DNA of 64,000 bases from Rhodoferax sp. GTDB taxonomy: Bacteria > Pseudomonadota > Gammaproteobacteria > Burkholderiales > Burkholderiaceae_C. The stretch is from positions 1-64,000 of the forward strand of contig NZ_JAURYQ010000029.1 in the NCBI RefSeq assembly GCF_030653815.1. The letters are read 5' to 3'. The notes below the pieces were generated by a model. That model did not search any database. It was not told where the DNA came from and saw only the letters and a list, made by a program, of their open reading frames with translations. The position numbers and the translations under genes are program-made. Each line of letters begins with the position of its first letter. The first letter of the stretch is position 1. Of the stretch, positions 9,386-19,076 are shown one piece after another.

Positions 9386-10954
9386 TCAGGCCCGCAGACG
9401 CGCCAGCAAACCGGCTGTGGAACCGTCCAATCCCTGGGTGTTACCACTTTTCAAACGCACTTCGACCTCTTTGGCCAGCACCTTGCCGAGTTCCACACCC
9501 CACTGGTCAAAGCTGTTGATGCCCCAGACCGCGCCGCTGACAAAGACGCGGTGCTCCTGCAAGGCGATCAGGGCGCCCAGGCTGGCGGGCTTCAGTTCAT
9601 CGAGCAGCAACAAGGTGCTGGGGCGATTGCCGGTGAAATGCTTGTGCCCGCCGTCGTCGGTCTTGCCCAGCATCAGCGCCTGCGCCTGCGCCAACACGTT
9701 GGCCAGCAGCAGCGTGTGGTGACCGGGCAGCATGTGCTTGGCCTGCTTGACCGCGACAAACTCCACCGGCACCACGTCCGTGCCCTGGTGCAACATCTGA
9801 AAATAGGCGTGCTGGCCGTTGGTGCCGGGCTCGCCCCAGATCACTGGTGAGGTGCCGTAGGGCAAGGCTTCGCCGCTGGCATCAACCCGCTTGCCATTGC
9901 TCTCCATTTCCAGCTGCTGCAGGTAGGCCGGGTAACGCTTGAGCGCGCTGTGGTAAGGCGCCACCGAGCGGCTCGAAAAACCGTGAAAGTTGCGGTACCA
10001 GACGTCGAGCAGGCCCAGGCGCACCGGCAGGTTGTGCGCCAGCGGTGCGTTGCGGAAGTGCTCGTCCATGGCGTGGGCACCCGCCAAAAATTCCTTGAAG
10101 CCCTGGGCGCCAATGGCAATCGCCAGCGGCAGGCCGATGGCCGACCACATCGAATAACGCCCGCCCACCCAGTCCCAAAAGCCGAAGGTGGTGCTGATGC
10201 CGAAGGCCCGGGCGGCCGCCACATGGGTGGTGAGCGCGGCAAAATGCCGGGCGATGTCGGTGCCGCCATGCGCCTCGAACCAGCGCTTGGCCGATTGCGC
10301 GTTGGTCATGGTCTCGATGGTGGTGAAGGTTTTGCTGGCTACCAAAAACAGCGTGCTCTCAGGCTTGAGCTTTTTGAGCACGGCATTGAGCTCGTGGCCA
10401 TCCACATTCGAGACAAAGTGGAAACGTTTGCCCGGCAGCACAAATTCATCGAGCGCCAGCACTGCCATTTGCGGCCCCAGGTCGGAGCCGCCAATGCCGA
10501 TGTTGACGATGTCGGTGATGGCTTCATCGGCGCGCACCTTTTCTGCAAACGCCAGCATGGCATCGAGCGTGGTGTGCACCTCGTGCAGCGTCTCGGCCAT
10601 GTGCCGGTGCACCGACTGCGCCGGCATGGCGGGGTCCAGCGGCGGCGTTCTCAGCAGCCAATGCATCACGGCGCGCTGCTCGGTGTTGTTGATGGCTTCC
10701 CCGGAAAACATGGCATCGCGGTGGGCGATCAGCCCGGTCTGCTGCGCCAGATCCAGCAACAGGGCTTCAGCTTCTGCGTCGATCCGATTTTTGGACAGGT
10801 CCGCAAAAACATGGGGCGCGCTTTGGCTGAAGGCCTCGAAACGTGCGGGGTCCGCGGCAAACGCCTGGCGCACATCGAAGCTACGGCCAGTGGCCTCAAA
10901 CGCGGCCTGCAGTTGGCCCCAGGCAGGGGTGCGGTCACAACGGGTACGGTTCAT
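9386..10954 (-). CDS. pgi: Glucose-6-phosphate isomerase
   Basis: A 522-residue cytoplasmic isomerase interconverting glucose-6-P and fructose-6-P. Diagnostic parts are NIGIGGSDLGPQMAVLAL in the substrate-binding SIS domain, the PGI signature FWDWVGGRYSMWSAIGLPLA, NGQHAYFQMLHQGT with the catalytic His, and FDQWGVELGKVLA with the active-site Lys near the C-terminus. Length is slightly below the E. coli enzyme (549). tal lies upstream on the same strand with a 44-base gap, so the order tal-pgi-HAD could be one operon opposing zwf-hexR. Confidence 0.98.
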   Translation of the reverse strand: MNRTRCDRTPAWGQLQAAFEATGRSFDVRQAFAADPARFEAFSQSAPHVFADLSKNRIDAEAEALLLDLAQQTGLIAHRDAMFSGEAINNTEQRAVMHWLLRTPPLDPAMPAQSVHRHMAETLHEVHTTLDAMLAFAEKVRADEAITDIVNIGIGGSDLGPQMAVLALDEFVLPGKRFHFVSNVDGHELNAVLKKLKPESTLFLVASKTFTTIETMTNAQSAKRWFEAHGGTDIARHFAALTTHVAAARAFGISTTFGFWDWVGGRYSMWSAIGLPLAIAIGAQGFKEFLAGAHAMDEHFRNAPLAHNLPVRLGLLDVWYRNFHGFSSRSVAPYHSALKRYPAYLQQLEMESNGKRVDASGEALPYGTSPVIWGEPGTNGQHAYFQMLHQGTDVVPVEFVAVKQAKHMLPGHHTLLLANVLAQAQALMLGKTDDGGHKHFTGNRPSTLLLLDELKPASLGALIALQEHRVFVSGAVWGINSFDQWGVELGKVLAKEVEVRLKSGNTQGLDGSTAGLLARLRA

Positions 10955-10998
10955 TCATCACCTCATGGGTTAAAAGCCGGGTCTCTTTATGGCTGGCC

Positions 10999-11967
10999 TC
11001 ATGCAGCCAGCAACATCTGATCGAGCTTGCCGGCATCGGCACAAAACGCGCGAATACCCTCGGCCAGCTTTTCGGTGCCCATGGCATCCTGGTTCAAGGC
11101 AAAACGGAAACCGGCTTCGTCGTAGTTCACACGCGGCAGGTCGAGCGCCTGGGCGGCTTGGGCGTCGAGCGCGCGGGAAAGCGGTGCCTTGCTGTCCGCC
11201 AACTGGGCCAGCAAGTCCGGGCTGATGGTCAGCAGGTCGCAGCCTGCCAACGCCGTGATCTGGCCGACGTTGCGAAAGCTTGCGCCCATGACCTCGGTGG
11301 CGACGCCATGTTTTTTGTAATAGTTGAAGATTTGCGTCACCGACTGGACGCCGGGATCATTGGCGCCGGCATGGTCGGCTTCGACCCAGGTCGCACCGGC
11401 AGACTTTTTGTACCAGTCGTAGATGCGCCCGACAAAGGGCGAGATCAATTGCACTTTGGCCTGGCCGCAAGCCACGGCCTGACAGAACGAAAAGAGCAAG
11501 GTCAGGTTGGTGTGGATGCCGCGCTGCTCCAGCCGACTCGCCGCCTGGATGCCTTCCCAGGTGGCGGCCACCTTGATCAACACGCGGTCGATGTGAATGC
11601 CCTGCGCTTGGTACAGCTCGATCAGCCGTTCGGCGCGGGTGTAGGTGGCGCTGGCATCAAAGCTCAAACGGGCGTCGACCTCGGTGGAGACCCGCCCCGG
11701 AATGAGCGACAAAATCTCGCAGCCAAAACGCACCAGCAGCCGGTCGGTGACCTCGTCGAGGGCACGGCCACGGTACTGGGCCACGGTCTCATCCAGCAGC
11801 GAGCGGTACTCGGGCTTTTGCACCGCTTTCAGGATCAGCGACGGGTTGGTGGTGGCGTCCGTGGGCTGGAAGGCTTCAATTTGCCGGAAGTCGCCGGTGT
11901 CAGCGACCACGGTGGTGAATTGTTTGAGGGCGTCGAGTTGGTTCATCTGCGCATTATCCGGTGACAA
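10999..11967 (-). CDS. tal: Transaldolase
   Basis: A 322-residue class I aldolase-type transaldolase of the non-oxidative pentose phosphate pathway (TalA/TalB type, 317 in E. coli). It begins [20 protein letters not shown] after a few extra residues and has the signature [11 protein letters not shown]. The Schiff-base Lys is in [24 protein letters not shown] and [10 protein letters not shown] are further conserved blocks. The start used gives [14 protein letters not shown] 11946 (MNQLDAL) is an alternative. It is transcribed divergently from zwf. Confidence 0.97.
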   Translation of the reverse strand: MSPDNAQMNQLDALKQFTTVVADTGDFRQIEAFQPTDATTNPSLILKAVQKPEYRSLLDETVAQYRGRALDEVTDRLLVRFGCEILSLIPGRVSTEVDARLSFDASATYTRAERLIELYQAQGIHIDRVLIKVAATWEGIQAASRLEQRGIHTNLTLLFSFCQAVACGQAKVQLISPFVGRIYDWYKKSAGATWVEADHAGANDPGVQSVTQIFNYYKKHGVATEVMGASFRNVGQITALAGCDLLTISPDLLAQLADSKAPLSRALDAQAAQALDLPRVNYDEAGFRFALNQDAMGTEKLAEGIRAFCADAGKLDQMLLAA

Positions 11968-12012
11968 ATGGCTGCGACGGTACCGAACGGTTACATGATT
12001 TTATGAAATTGA

Positions 12013-12027
12013 TGAAACTAAGTTACA
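12013..12027. promoter_or_regulatory. Candidate HexR operator in the tal/zwf divergent region
   Basis: TGAAACTAAGTTACA matches the published HexR consensus (TGTARTTAAATTACA) at 12 of 15 positions. It lies in the 111-base region between the divergent tal and zwf genes, and zwf is followed by a hexR-like gene. Placement supports it, but the consensus is from gammaproteobacteria. Confidence 0.45.
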
Positions 12028-12078
12028 TTACGGTGTCAATTTTCGCACCCATCCCTCAACCCACGTCTGATTTTTCAC

Positions 12079-13533
12079 ATGAGTTTTGACCTTGTCCTTT
12101 TTGGTGGTACCGGCGACCTGTCCTGGCGCAAATTGATGCCCGCACTGTTCCAGGCCTTCAAGCACGGCACGCTGCCGGACGGCGCCCGCATCATCGGTGT
12201 CGGCCGTGACGACCTCAGTGACGAGCGTTACCGGGCACTCATCCTGAGCCGCTTTGACCAGGTGGACCTGGCCAAACGGCCGAGCCCAGCCGAGTTCGAA
12301 CGCTTTTCCCAATTGCTCGAATTTGTCAGCATGGACCTGTCCCAACCCGCGCACTACGCCTACCTGGCGACCAAGCTGGCGCAGCGCCCGGCCGACACCG
12401 TGGTGATGTACCTGGCCACCGCGCCCACGCTGTTCACCACCATCGTCGAGCAACTGGCTGCGGCGGGGCTGAACACGCCGCAGACCCGCGTGGTGCTGGA
12501 AAAACCGCTGGGCCACGACCTCGCCAGCAACCGCGCCATCAACCACAGCGTGCGCCAGGTGTTCAGCGAAAACCAGGTCTTTCGCATTGACCACTACCTG
12601 GGCAAGCCTGCCGTGCAAAACCTGTTTGCGCTGCGCTTTGGCAACGCGCTGTTCGAGCCCTTGTGGCGGCGTGAGCACATTGCCAACATCCAGATCACCA
12701 TTGCCGAAGAACTGGGCGTGGAAAAGCGCGGGGCCTTTTACGAGACCACCGGCGCGTTGCGCGACATGGTGCAAAACCACGCGCTGCAACTGCTGTGCGC
12801 CATCGGCATGGAGCCGCCGATCAACTCGCACGCCGATGCCATTCGCGACGAAAAGCTCAAGGTGTTGCGATCGCTGAAACCCTGGACCCCCGAGACCCTG
12901 GCGCAGGATGTGATTCGCGGCCAGTACGGTGCTGGCGCCATCGGCGGCGTGGCGGTGCCCGGCTACCGCGAAGAACTCGGTGTCAGTCCGGCCAGCCACA
13001 CCGAGACCTTTGTCGCGCTGCGCACGGAAATATCGAACTGGCGCTGGGCTGGCGTGCCGTTTTACATTCGCACCGGCAAACGCCTGGCCGGACGCGATGC
13101 GCGCATCGTGGTCAACTTCAGGCCCACACCGCACGCCATTTTCAACTCGCAAATCGACCTGGCCAACCGGCTGGTGATCAACCTGCAACCCAAGGACGGG
13201 CTGGAGCTGCACCTGCTGGCTCAGGGCCAGGACAACCGCAAGACCTCCAACACGCTGGCACCGGTGCAACTGGACCTCGACTTTGACAAGCGTTTTGGTG
13301 GCGAGCGCGTGGGCGCCTACGAGCGCTTGTTGCTCGACGTGATCGACGGACGCCTGAACCTGTTTGTGCGCAGCGACGAGCAGGAAGAAGCCTGGCGCTG
13401 GGTCGAGCCCATGCTGACCCACTGGCAGGCCGATGCCCTCGGTCCGCGCCCCTACGCCGCCGGCACCTGGGGACCCAGCGCCACCAGTGCCATGATTGCC
13501 CGCGACGGTTTTTGCTGGAGCGAAGAATGCTAG
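12079..13533 (+). CDS. zwf: Glucose-6-phosphate 1-dehydrogenase
   Basis: A 484-residue NADP-linked enzyme opening the oxidative pentose phosphate and Entner-Doudoroff routes. Seen: the Rossmann motif LVLFGGTGDLSWRKLMPALF and the active-site signature RIDHYLGKPAVQNL with the substrate-binding His and Lys. The usual dehydrogenase C-terminal domain follows, with RTGKRLAGRDARIV, a sugar/NADP-binding Lys region. Its last codons overlap the start of the hexR-like gene by seven bases, which implies translational coupling. Confidence 0.98.
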   Translation: MSFDLVLFGGTGDLSWRKLMPALFQAFKHGTLPDGARIIGVGRDDLSDERYRALILSRFDQVDLAKRPSPAEFERFSQLLEFVSMDLSQPAHYAYLATKLAQRPADTVVMYLATAPTLFTTIVEQLAAAGLNTPQTRVVLEKPLGHDLASNRAINHSVRQVFSENQVFRIDHYLGKPAVQNLFALRFGNALFEPLWRREHIANIQITIAEELGVEKRGAFYETTGALRDMVQNHALQLLCAIGMEPPINSHADAIRDEKLKVLRSLKPWTPETLAQDVIRGQYGAGAIGGVAVPGYREELGVSPASHTETFVALRTEISNWRWAGVPFYIRTGKRLAGRDARIVVNFRPTPHAIFNSQIDLANRLVINLQPKDGLELHLLAQGQDNRKTSNTLAPVQLDLDFDKRFGGERVGAYERLLLDVIDGRLNLFVRSDEQEEAWRWVEPMLTHWQADALGPRPYAAGTWGPSATSAMIARDGFCWSEEC

Positions 13534-14375
13534 ACAGAATCAAGGCCTGCCTGCCCTCGCTGGCGCCCGCCGAACAGCGCGTGGCCAAGCTGGTGCTGAG
13601 CGACCCGCGCAGCTTTGCCCTGCTGCCGGTGAGTGAACTGGCCGACCGGGCCCATGTGAGCAAACCGACCGTGGTGCGTTTTTGCCGCAGCGTGGGCTAT
13701 GACGGCCTGAGCGACTTCAAGCTCAAGCTGGCTGGCAGCGTGAGCGAAGGCGTGCCCTTCATCCACCGCAGTGTGGACGTCGACGACAAGACCAGCGATG
13801 TCATGGTCAAGGTCATCGACAACACCGTGGCGGCTTTCCTGAAATACCGCAACGACGCCTCGGCCAGCGCCATTGAAAAGGCGGTCAATGCCCTGCTGAA
13901 GGCCTACCACGCGGGTCGCCGCATCGAGTTTTTCGGGGTGGGCAACTCGGGTGTCGTGGCGCAGGATGCGCAGCACAAGTTTTTCCGGCTCGGCATCAAC
14001 GGCGTGGCTTACAGCGACGGCCACATGCAGGTGATGAGCGCCTCGCTGCTGCAGCCGGGCGACTGTGTGCTGGTGATCTCCAACTCGGGGCGCACGCGCG
14101 ACCTGATGGACGCCTGTGACATCGCGCGCAAGAACGGCGCCACCACCATCGTCATCACCACCAGTGGCTCGCCGCTCGCTTCGGCGGGCGACATCCACGT
14201 GGTGGCCGACCACCCCGAGGGTTATGACCGCTATAGCCCGATGGTGTCGCGCCTGCTGCACCTGATGATCATCGACATCCTGGCCACCTGCATGGCGCTG
14301 CGCATTGGCAGCGACAAACTGCAGCCGCTGCTGCGTCAAATGAAGAACAACCTGCGCAGCAAGCGTTACGCCTGA
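13527..14375 (+). CDS. hexR: HexR-like transcriptional regulator (RpiR family)
   Basis: A 282-residue regulator with an N-terminal RpiR helix-turn-helix (SELADRAHVSKPTVVRFCRS, about residues 42-62) and a C-terminal SIS sugar-phosphate-binding domain (FFGVGNSGVVAQDAQHKF, LVISNSGRTRDLMDAC). HexR proteins bind KDPG and de-repress genes of glucose catabolism. Coupling to zwf (ATG 13527 lies within the zwf end) and the HexR-like site upstream of zwf support this assignment. The longer frame from 13512 is less likely because ATG 13527 gives the usual MLDRIKACL start. Confidence 0.88.
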   Translation: MLDRIKACLPSLAPAEQRVAKLVLSDPRSFALLPVSELADRAHVSKPTVVRFCRSVGYDGLSDFKLKLAGSVSEGVPFIHRSVDVDDKTSDVMVKVIDNTVAAFLKYRNDASASAIEKAVNALLKAYHAGRRIEFFGVGNSGVVAQDAQHKFFRLGINGVAYSDGHMQVMSASLLQPGDCVLVISNSGRTRDLMDACDIARKNGATTIVITTSGSPLASAGDIHVVADHPEGYDRYSPMVSRLLHLMIIDILATCMALRIGSDKLQPLLRQMKNNLRSKRYA

Positions 14376-14522
14376 CAACCCTTGGGAGGCCCGCCCTCGG
14401 GCTGATGGCTATTGGGGTTCAATCGCGGCGAGGGCGCCGCTCCCTACAGAGCGCCGCTCTTACAGGATGCCCGTTAACATACGGCATCTGCGATGGTGCC
14501 CTTGCAGCGCCCGCACAAAACC

Positions 14523-15446
14523 ATGAGCAAGCTCAAACAACTCGAAACCTTTGTGGCCGTGGCAACGCGCGGCGGCCTGACGGCAGCCGCCAAGGCTGAA
14601 GGCGTGGCGCCGGCCATCATCGGCCGTCGGCTCGATGCGCTGGAAGAACGCCTGGGCGTCAAGCTGCTGGTGCGCACCACCCGGCGTGTCAGTCTGACGC
14701 ATGAGGGCGGCGCCTTTCTGGAAGACTGCCAGCGTCTGCTGGCCGACTTGGCCAATGCCGAGGCCAGTGTCTCGGCGGGCGGCCTCAAGGCCAACGGCCA
14801 TTTGAGCCTGACCGCGCCGGCCGGTTTTGGCCGCCGCCATGTGGCGCCGCTGGTGCCGCGCTTTCGCGAGGACCACCCGGAGGTGAGCATTTCCCTGAAC
14901 CTGAGCGACCGCGTGACGGATCTGGCAGGCGAAGGTTTTGACTGTGCCGTGCGTGTCGGCGAAATGCCCGACTCGTCGCTGGTGAGCGTGTGCCTGGCCG
15001 ACAACCGCCGCCTGTGCGTGGCCACCCCCGGCTACCTCAAACGCCACGGCACGCCGCAGCATCCGCATGACCTGACCCGCTTTGACTGTCTGACGCTGTC
15101 CAGCGAAGCCTCGCAAAACCGGGGCTGGGCTTTTTCCGTGCCACAGAAAAGCGGCCCGGAGGTGGTCCACCTCAAACCCGGTGGTCCGCTCAGTTGCTCC
15201 GATGGCGAGGTACTGTTCAACTGGTGTCTGGCCGGCTACGGCATCGCCTGGCGCAGCACCTGGGAAGTGCAGGCCGAGATTGCCTCGGGTGCATTGGTTG
15301 CGGTGCTGGAAGATTTTGCCGCGCCACCCAACGGTATTTATGCCGTGTTTCCACAGCGCAAGCATTTGCCACTGCGGGTTCGGCTGTGGGTGGACTACCT
15401 GAAAGAACAGTACGCCCGCCCCGGTTTCTGGCTGTCGCACCGCTGA
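14523..15446 (+). CDS. LysR-family transcriptional regulator
   Basis: A 307-residue LysR-type regulator. The winged helix-turn-helix is at residues 5-65 (LETFVAVATRGGLTAAAKAE, RRLDALEERLGVKLLVRTTR). A periplasmic-binding-like effector domain of the CrgA/DsdC-like group follows (LSLTAPAGFGRRHVAPLVP, GFDCAVRVG). ATG 14523 is chosen because it starts the canonical MSKLKQLETF; a longer frame opens at 14493. It stands alone, convergent with the histidine kinase gene. The target is unknown. Confidence 0.93.
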   Translation: MSKLKQLETFVAVATRGGLTAAAKAEGVAPAIIGRRLDALEERLGVKLLVRTTRRVSLTHEGGAFLEDCQRLLADLANAEASVSAGGLKANGHLSLTAPAGFGRRHVAPLVPRFREDHPEVSISLNLSDRVTDLAGEGFDCAVRVGEMPDSSLVSVCLADNRRLCVATPGYLKRHGTPQHPHDLTRFDCLTLSSEASQNRGWAFSVPQKSGPEVVHLKPGGPLSCSDGEVLFNWCLAGYGIAWRSTWEVQAEIASGALVAVLEDFAAPPNGIYAVFPQRKHLPLRVRLWVDYLKEQYARPGFWLSHR

Positions 15447-15457
15447 AGCCTGGCCCG

Positions 15458-16927
15458 TCAAGGCGCCACGGTGCGCCCTCTGGGCCAGCGCACACAGACC
15501 TGCAAGCCACCCTGCGGGCTGTCACCCAGGGTGATGCGTGCCGCGTGCAACTCAACAATGCGCGCCACAATGGCCAGGCCAAGCCCGGCCCCCTGTGCCG
15601 GTCCCTGACGAAAGAAAGGCTCGAAGACCTGGCTGCGCTGCTCGGCCGGCACGCCGGGTCCGCTGTCTTGCACGCACAGGGTCACCGCATCGGGCTCGGC
15701 TTGCAGGCACACCACCACCTGACCGCCCTCGGGCGTGTGCTGAACAGCATTGCTGACCAGGTTCTGCAGCAGCACATCCAGGCAGTGCGCGTCAACCAGC
15801 AACTGCCAATCGTCCTGTCCGGACGCCTCCAGCGTCAGCTCCTGCTGGCGCCCCAGCGCCAGCGGCGTCAATTCGGCGAGTTGTTCGCGTACCCGTACCA
15901 GCATGTTGATGGGCTGCAGGTCCAGTTCGGCCGCGCCGGGCTCCAAGCGCGCCAGCGTCAGCAGTTGTTCCACCACGCGGGTGGCGCGCAACACACTGCT
16001 GTCGAGCTGTTTCAGGGCCACACCGCGGTCGGCAGCATCGGGTGCATGGGCCGCGTTATGGGCCTGGATGCGCAGCACCGTGAGCGGTGTGCGCAACTCG
16101 TGCGCGGCGTAAGCCAGGAAGCGCCGTTCCCGGGCCAGCAATTCGTTGGCCTGCACCATCAGGCGGTTGATGGATGCCACCATGGCCTCCAGTTCAATGG
16201 GCACCGGCCCCACCACCAGCGGCGACAGGCTGTCGGGTGCCCGAGATTTCAGCAAGCGCACCATGCTTTCCAACGGGCTCAGGCCCCAGCCCACGGCCAG
16301 CCACACCAGCAGCGCCACCAGCGGCAGGCCCAACAGGTCGGGCACCAGGCTGCGCAGCGCAATTTTGGCCGCCAGCTCGCCGCGCACGTCGGCGCGCTCA
16401 CCCACCAGGATCCAGAGGTCATCGGCGCGGTCGTGCAGCAAAAACAGGCGCCAGGCATGCTGGCTCAGCTCGGCATCATGAAAGCCCGCTGAAACGCCAG
16501 CCAGGGTCGGCACCGCGGCACCTGCGGCCGAAAGGGGGGGCGCTACCGCCCTGAATTGCGCCAGCGGCAACTGGTCAAAAGCGCTCACCGGTGAACTGGC
16601 CGAATGCAGCAGCGCAGCACCCTGCCCGTCCATCACCAGCAAACCCAGTTTGCCTTCGTACTGGTGTGCTTCAACCCCCGCCAGGCCCACCGTGTCCTGG
16701 CCACTGATGGCCTCGTCCAGGGTGGCCTGCAATGCTTGACGTTCTGCACTGGGCATGTCGCGCCCCACCAAGCCAGCCACCAGCCGCGCGGTTTGCAGCA
16801 ACTCGGCGTCGAACACTTCTTCGACTTCATGGCGGGCGTCGCTGTAGCTCCAATAGGAAATGAGCGACAGGGTCAGCCCCAGCAAGCCCAGCACCAGCAA
16901 CAAGGTGCGCCGGCGGATCGAGTTCAT
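15458..16927 (-). CDS. Sensor histidine kinase (QseC/TctE-like)
   Basis: A 489-residue inner-membrane sensor: transmembrane helix at residues 8-26, a periplasmic part to about 190, a second helix (LVPDLLGLPLVALLVWLAVG), then a HAMP-like linker. The kinase core has the H box AYAAHELRTPLTVLR (phospho-accepting His), N box LLQNLVSNAVQHTPEGG, G1 DSGPGVP and G2 GAGLGLAIV. The start overlaps the response regulator stop by four bases (ATGA). It is the last gene of a tightly packed operon that begins with the thermostable-haemolysin-like gene, so it may sense or control that pathway. Confidence 0.93.
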   Translation of the reverse strand: MNSIRRRTLLLVLGLLGLTLSLISYWSYSDARHEVEEVFDAELLQTARLVAGLVGRDMPSAERQALQATLDEAISGQDTVGLAGVEAHQYEGKLGLLVMDGQGAALLHSASSPVSAFDQLPLAQFRAVAPPLSAAGAAVPTLAGVSAGFHDAELSQHAWRLFLLHDRADDLWILVGERADVRGELAAKIALRSLVPDLLGLPLVALLVWLAVGWGLSPLESMVRLLKSRAPDSLSPLVVGPVPIELEAMVASINRLMVQANELLARERRFLAYAAHELRTPLTVLRIQAHNAAHAPDAADRGVALKQLDSSVLRATRVVEQLLTLARLEPGAAELDLQPINMLVRVREQLAELTPLALGRQQELTLEASGQDDWQLLVDAHCLDVLLQNLVSNAVQHTPEGGQVVVCLQAEPDAVTLCVQDSGPGVPAEQRSQVFEPFFRQGPAQGAGLGLAIVARIVELHAARITLGDSPQGGLQVCVRWPRGRTVAP

Positions 16928-17586
16928 GGCGCCTTGTCCACGATGTAGCCCACGCCGCGCACCGTGCGAATCAGGTCGGGATGCAGCTTCTTGCGCAGGT
17001 GGTGAATGTGCACATCCAGCGCATTGCTCTCCACCTCCTCGTCCCAGCCGTAAAGCACCTGCACCAGCTTGTCACGCGTGTGCACCTTGCCCGGCTGGCA
17101 CAGCATCTGGTGCAGCAGCAGGTACTCCTTGCGTTGCAACACCACCGGCTGCCCTTGATAAGACACCTCGTGGCTGGCCGGGTCCAGGCTGACCTCGCCA
17201 TGGACGATGAGCGGCTGGGAGCGCTGAAAGCTGCGCCGCAACAGGGCCCGCATGCGGGCCTGAAGTTCGTCCACATCAAAGGGTTTGACCAGGTAATCGT
17301 CGGCGCCGGCGTCGAGTCCGGCAATGCGGTCGCTGGTGCTGTCACGCGCGGTGAGCACCAGCACCGGAATCGGATTGTGCGCAGAACGCAGCGCCTTGAG
17401 CACCTCCAGACCTTCCATGCGGGGCAGTCCGAGGTCAAGCACCGCCAGATCGAAGCTCTCGTGCGTCAAGGCGTGCAAGGCGCTCACGCCGTCCTGCAGC
17501 CAGTCCACGGTGTAGCCCTCGGGCTTGAGGGCGATGCGGATGCCCTCGCCCAGGGCGACATCATCTTCCACCAGCAAAATGCGCAT
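16924..17586 (-). CDS. OmpR-family response regulator (QseB/TctD-like)
   Basis: A 220-residue two-component regulator. The receiver domain has the acidic pair VEDD near residue 8, the phospho-acceptor Asp in FDLAVLDLGLPRMEG, Thr/Ser in LVLTARD and Lys in YLVKPFD. The C-terminal winged helix is of OmpR type (LQRKEYLLLHQMLCQPGKV, LDVHIHHLRKKL, IRTVRGVGYIV). It pairs with the kinase that overlaps its 3' end and lies 24 bases after the TPR gene. Confidence 0.96.
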   Translation of the reverse strand: MRILLVEDDVALGEGIRIALKPEGYTVDWLQDGVSALHALTHESFDLAVLDLGLPRMEGLEVLKALRSAHNPIPVLVLTARDSTSDRIAGLDAGADDYLVKPFDVDELQARMRALLRRSFQRSQPLIVHGEVSLDPASHEVSYQGQPVVLQRKEYLLLHQMLCQPGKVHTRDKLVQVLYGWDEEVESNALDVHIHHLRKKLHPDLIRTVRGVGYIVDKAP

Positions 17587-17610
17587 GCGATTCCGTTCTA
17601 TGAAGGGACT

Positions 17611-18258
17611 TTAGAGCTTTTCCTGAACCACCTTGAGCAGTGCGCGAGTTTCGGCGCGACGACCTTCATCGGCAATGGCCCGGCCGGGCCGGTCGGCTGC
17701 GGTCAGGGTGTTATCCAGGAAGATCTTGGCCTCTTTATACCGCTTCTGGCGCAACAGAAAGTCGCCATAGAAATAATTGGGGTCGATGCCGTTGGGATTG
17801 AGCGCGAGTGCCTGCTTGAGCAGGGCCTCGGCCTTGGCGTCGTCACCAAAGCCCAGTGGCCAACCCGGCACCTGGTAGTACAGGCTGCCCAGACTGGTGT
17901 AGGCCGACCCGCCAAGCACCTTGGCATCCAGCGTGATGGCCTGCTCCAGCTCGGCTTTGGCCTGCTTGACCAGATCGAGCGCGCCCAAGCCCCCCTTGGC
18001 GCCCGCATAGGTGCCCAGCACAATGCCGTGCCAGACCCGCAGTTCGGCGGCCGCGGGCTCGGCGCTCACGGCACTGGCCGCCAGTTGCGCCAGGTCGGCA
18101 AAGGCGCTTTCGCGCTGTTTGGCCGGGAGCTGGTAGTTGACCTCGGCCCAGCGGCTCTGGATGTGTTCGAGCCTGCTGCGGCTGGCGTCACTGAGCGCCA
18201 GCGCTGGCAGGCTGCCCAGGGCGAACAGGGACAGAAGAAGACGGTGGCTTAATTTCAT
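17611..18258 (-). CDS. Periplasmic TPR-repeat protein
   Basis: A 215-residue protein with a Sec signal peptide (MKLSHRLLLSLFALGSLPALALS) and tetratricopeptide-like helices: AKAELEQAITLDAKVLGGSA, then AEALLKQALALNPNGIDPNY, then YKEAKIFLDNTL. The LYYQVPGWPLGFGDD segment is typical of a conserved but uncharacterised periplasmic TPR family. It lies 16 bases after the dehydrogenase gene and 24 before the response regulator gene, inside the same compact operon. A scaffold or sensor-accessory role is possible but not shown. Confidence 0.8.
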   Translation of the reverse strand: MKLSHRLLLSLFALGSLPALALSDASRSRLEHIQSRWAEVNYQLPAKQRESAFADLAQLAASAVSAEPAAAELRVWHGIVLGTYAGAKGGLGALDLVKQAKAELEQAITLDAKVLGGSAYTSLGSLYYQVPGWPLGFGDDAKAEALLKQALALNPNGIDPNYFYGDFLLRQKRYKEAKIFLDNTLTAADRPGRAIADEGRRAETRALLKVVQEKL

Positions 18259-18274
18259 GATGGTTTCCTTGAGC

Positions 18275-19066
18275 TTAGGGTTTGATACGGGCGAAGCGCT
18301 GGATCAGCGGCAACTGCTTGCGCAGCGCCTGATCGACCATGCGCGGCAACAGGCTGTTGAGACGCACGAAAAGTTTCTCGGGCCAGCCGAGGTACAGCTC
18401 TTCGCGCTCGCACTCAATGGCCCGCACAATCTGGCGTGCCACCGCCTGCGGGTCGTCCATGCTGACCTTGAGCTGGCGGTTGAGTTCGACCACTGCCGCG
18501 GCGTTCATGCTGGTCTGGGTGGCGCGCGGTGCCACATAAAGCACCTTCACGTGCGTGTCGGCCAACTCGCGGCGCAAGGCCTCGGTAAAGCCCCGCAGCG
18601 CAAACTTGGTGGCGCAATACGCGGCAAAGCCCGGATAGCCGATCGAGCCAAAGGTGGAACCCACGTTGACGAGCAAGGCGTTCGCTTGCTGCCGCAGCAA
18701 CGGCAACACGCGGCGGGTCAGTTGCAGGGTGGCCGTGACATTGAGCGCCACCATGTCGGCGATGGCCTCGTCGTCCTGGTGTTCAAGCAGGGCGAACTGG
18801 TTGACCCCGGCCAGGTTGATCAGGCCATTCAAGTCACCAAAATCGCGGGCCGCCGCCAGCACGGCGTCGCGACCCTGCCGTTCGCGCAGGTCGGCAAAAG
18901 CCAGCTGAATCTGGCCCGGAAACTTTTGCGCCAATGCCTGCAACGCCGCGCTTTGCCGACCCACCAGCAGTAACTTGGCGCCACCAGCGCAAAGCTGCGC
19001 CACCATGGCCTGACCAATGCCACCACTGGCACCCGTCATCAAAAATCGGGAGGTACTCAATTGCAT
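18275..19066 (-). CDS. Short-chain dehydrogenase/reductase
   Basis: A 263-residue SDR oxidoreductase. The cofactor motif is FLMTGASGGIGQAMVAQL (TGxxxGxG), NLAGVNQF stands for the NAG motif, and the catalytic Ser-Tyr-Lys is in NVGSTFGSIGYPGFAAYCATKFAL (YxxxK). A C-terminal hydrophobic stretch fits membrane-associated long-chain substrates. ATG 19066 is preferred over the longer frame from 19174, whose extra residues overlap the upstream gene and look non-coding. It follows the diiron-oxidase-like gene by ten bases and probably acts on that pathway's intermediate. Confidence 0.92.
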   Translation of the reverse strand: MQLSTSRFLMTGASGGIGQAMVAQLCAGGAKLLLVGRQSAALQALAQKFPGQIQLAFADLRERQGRDAVLAAARDFGDLNGLINLAGVNQFALLEHQDDEAIADMVALNVTATLQLTRRVLPLLRQQANALLVNVGSTFGSIGYPGFAAYCATKFALRGFTEALRRELADTHVKVLYVAPRATQTSMNAAAVVELNRQLKVSMDDPQAVARQIVRAIECEREELYLGWPEKLFVRLNSLLPRMVDQALRKQLPLIQRFARIKP

Positions 19067-19076
19067 GAAGGGCCTT

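Noticed and set aside
14434..14459. GCGCCGCTC repeated twice after hexR
   Set aside because: Only two short direct copies and no matching structure elsewhere in the window; too little to call a repeat element.
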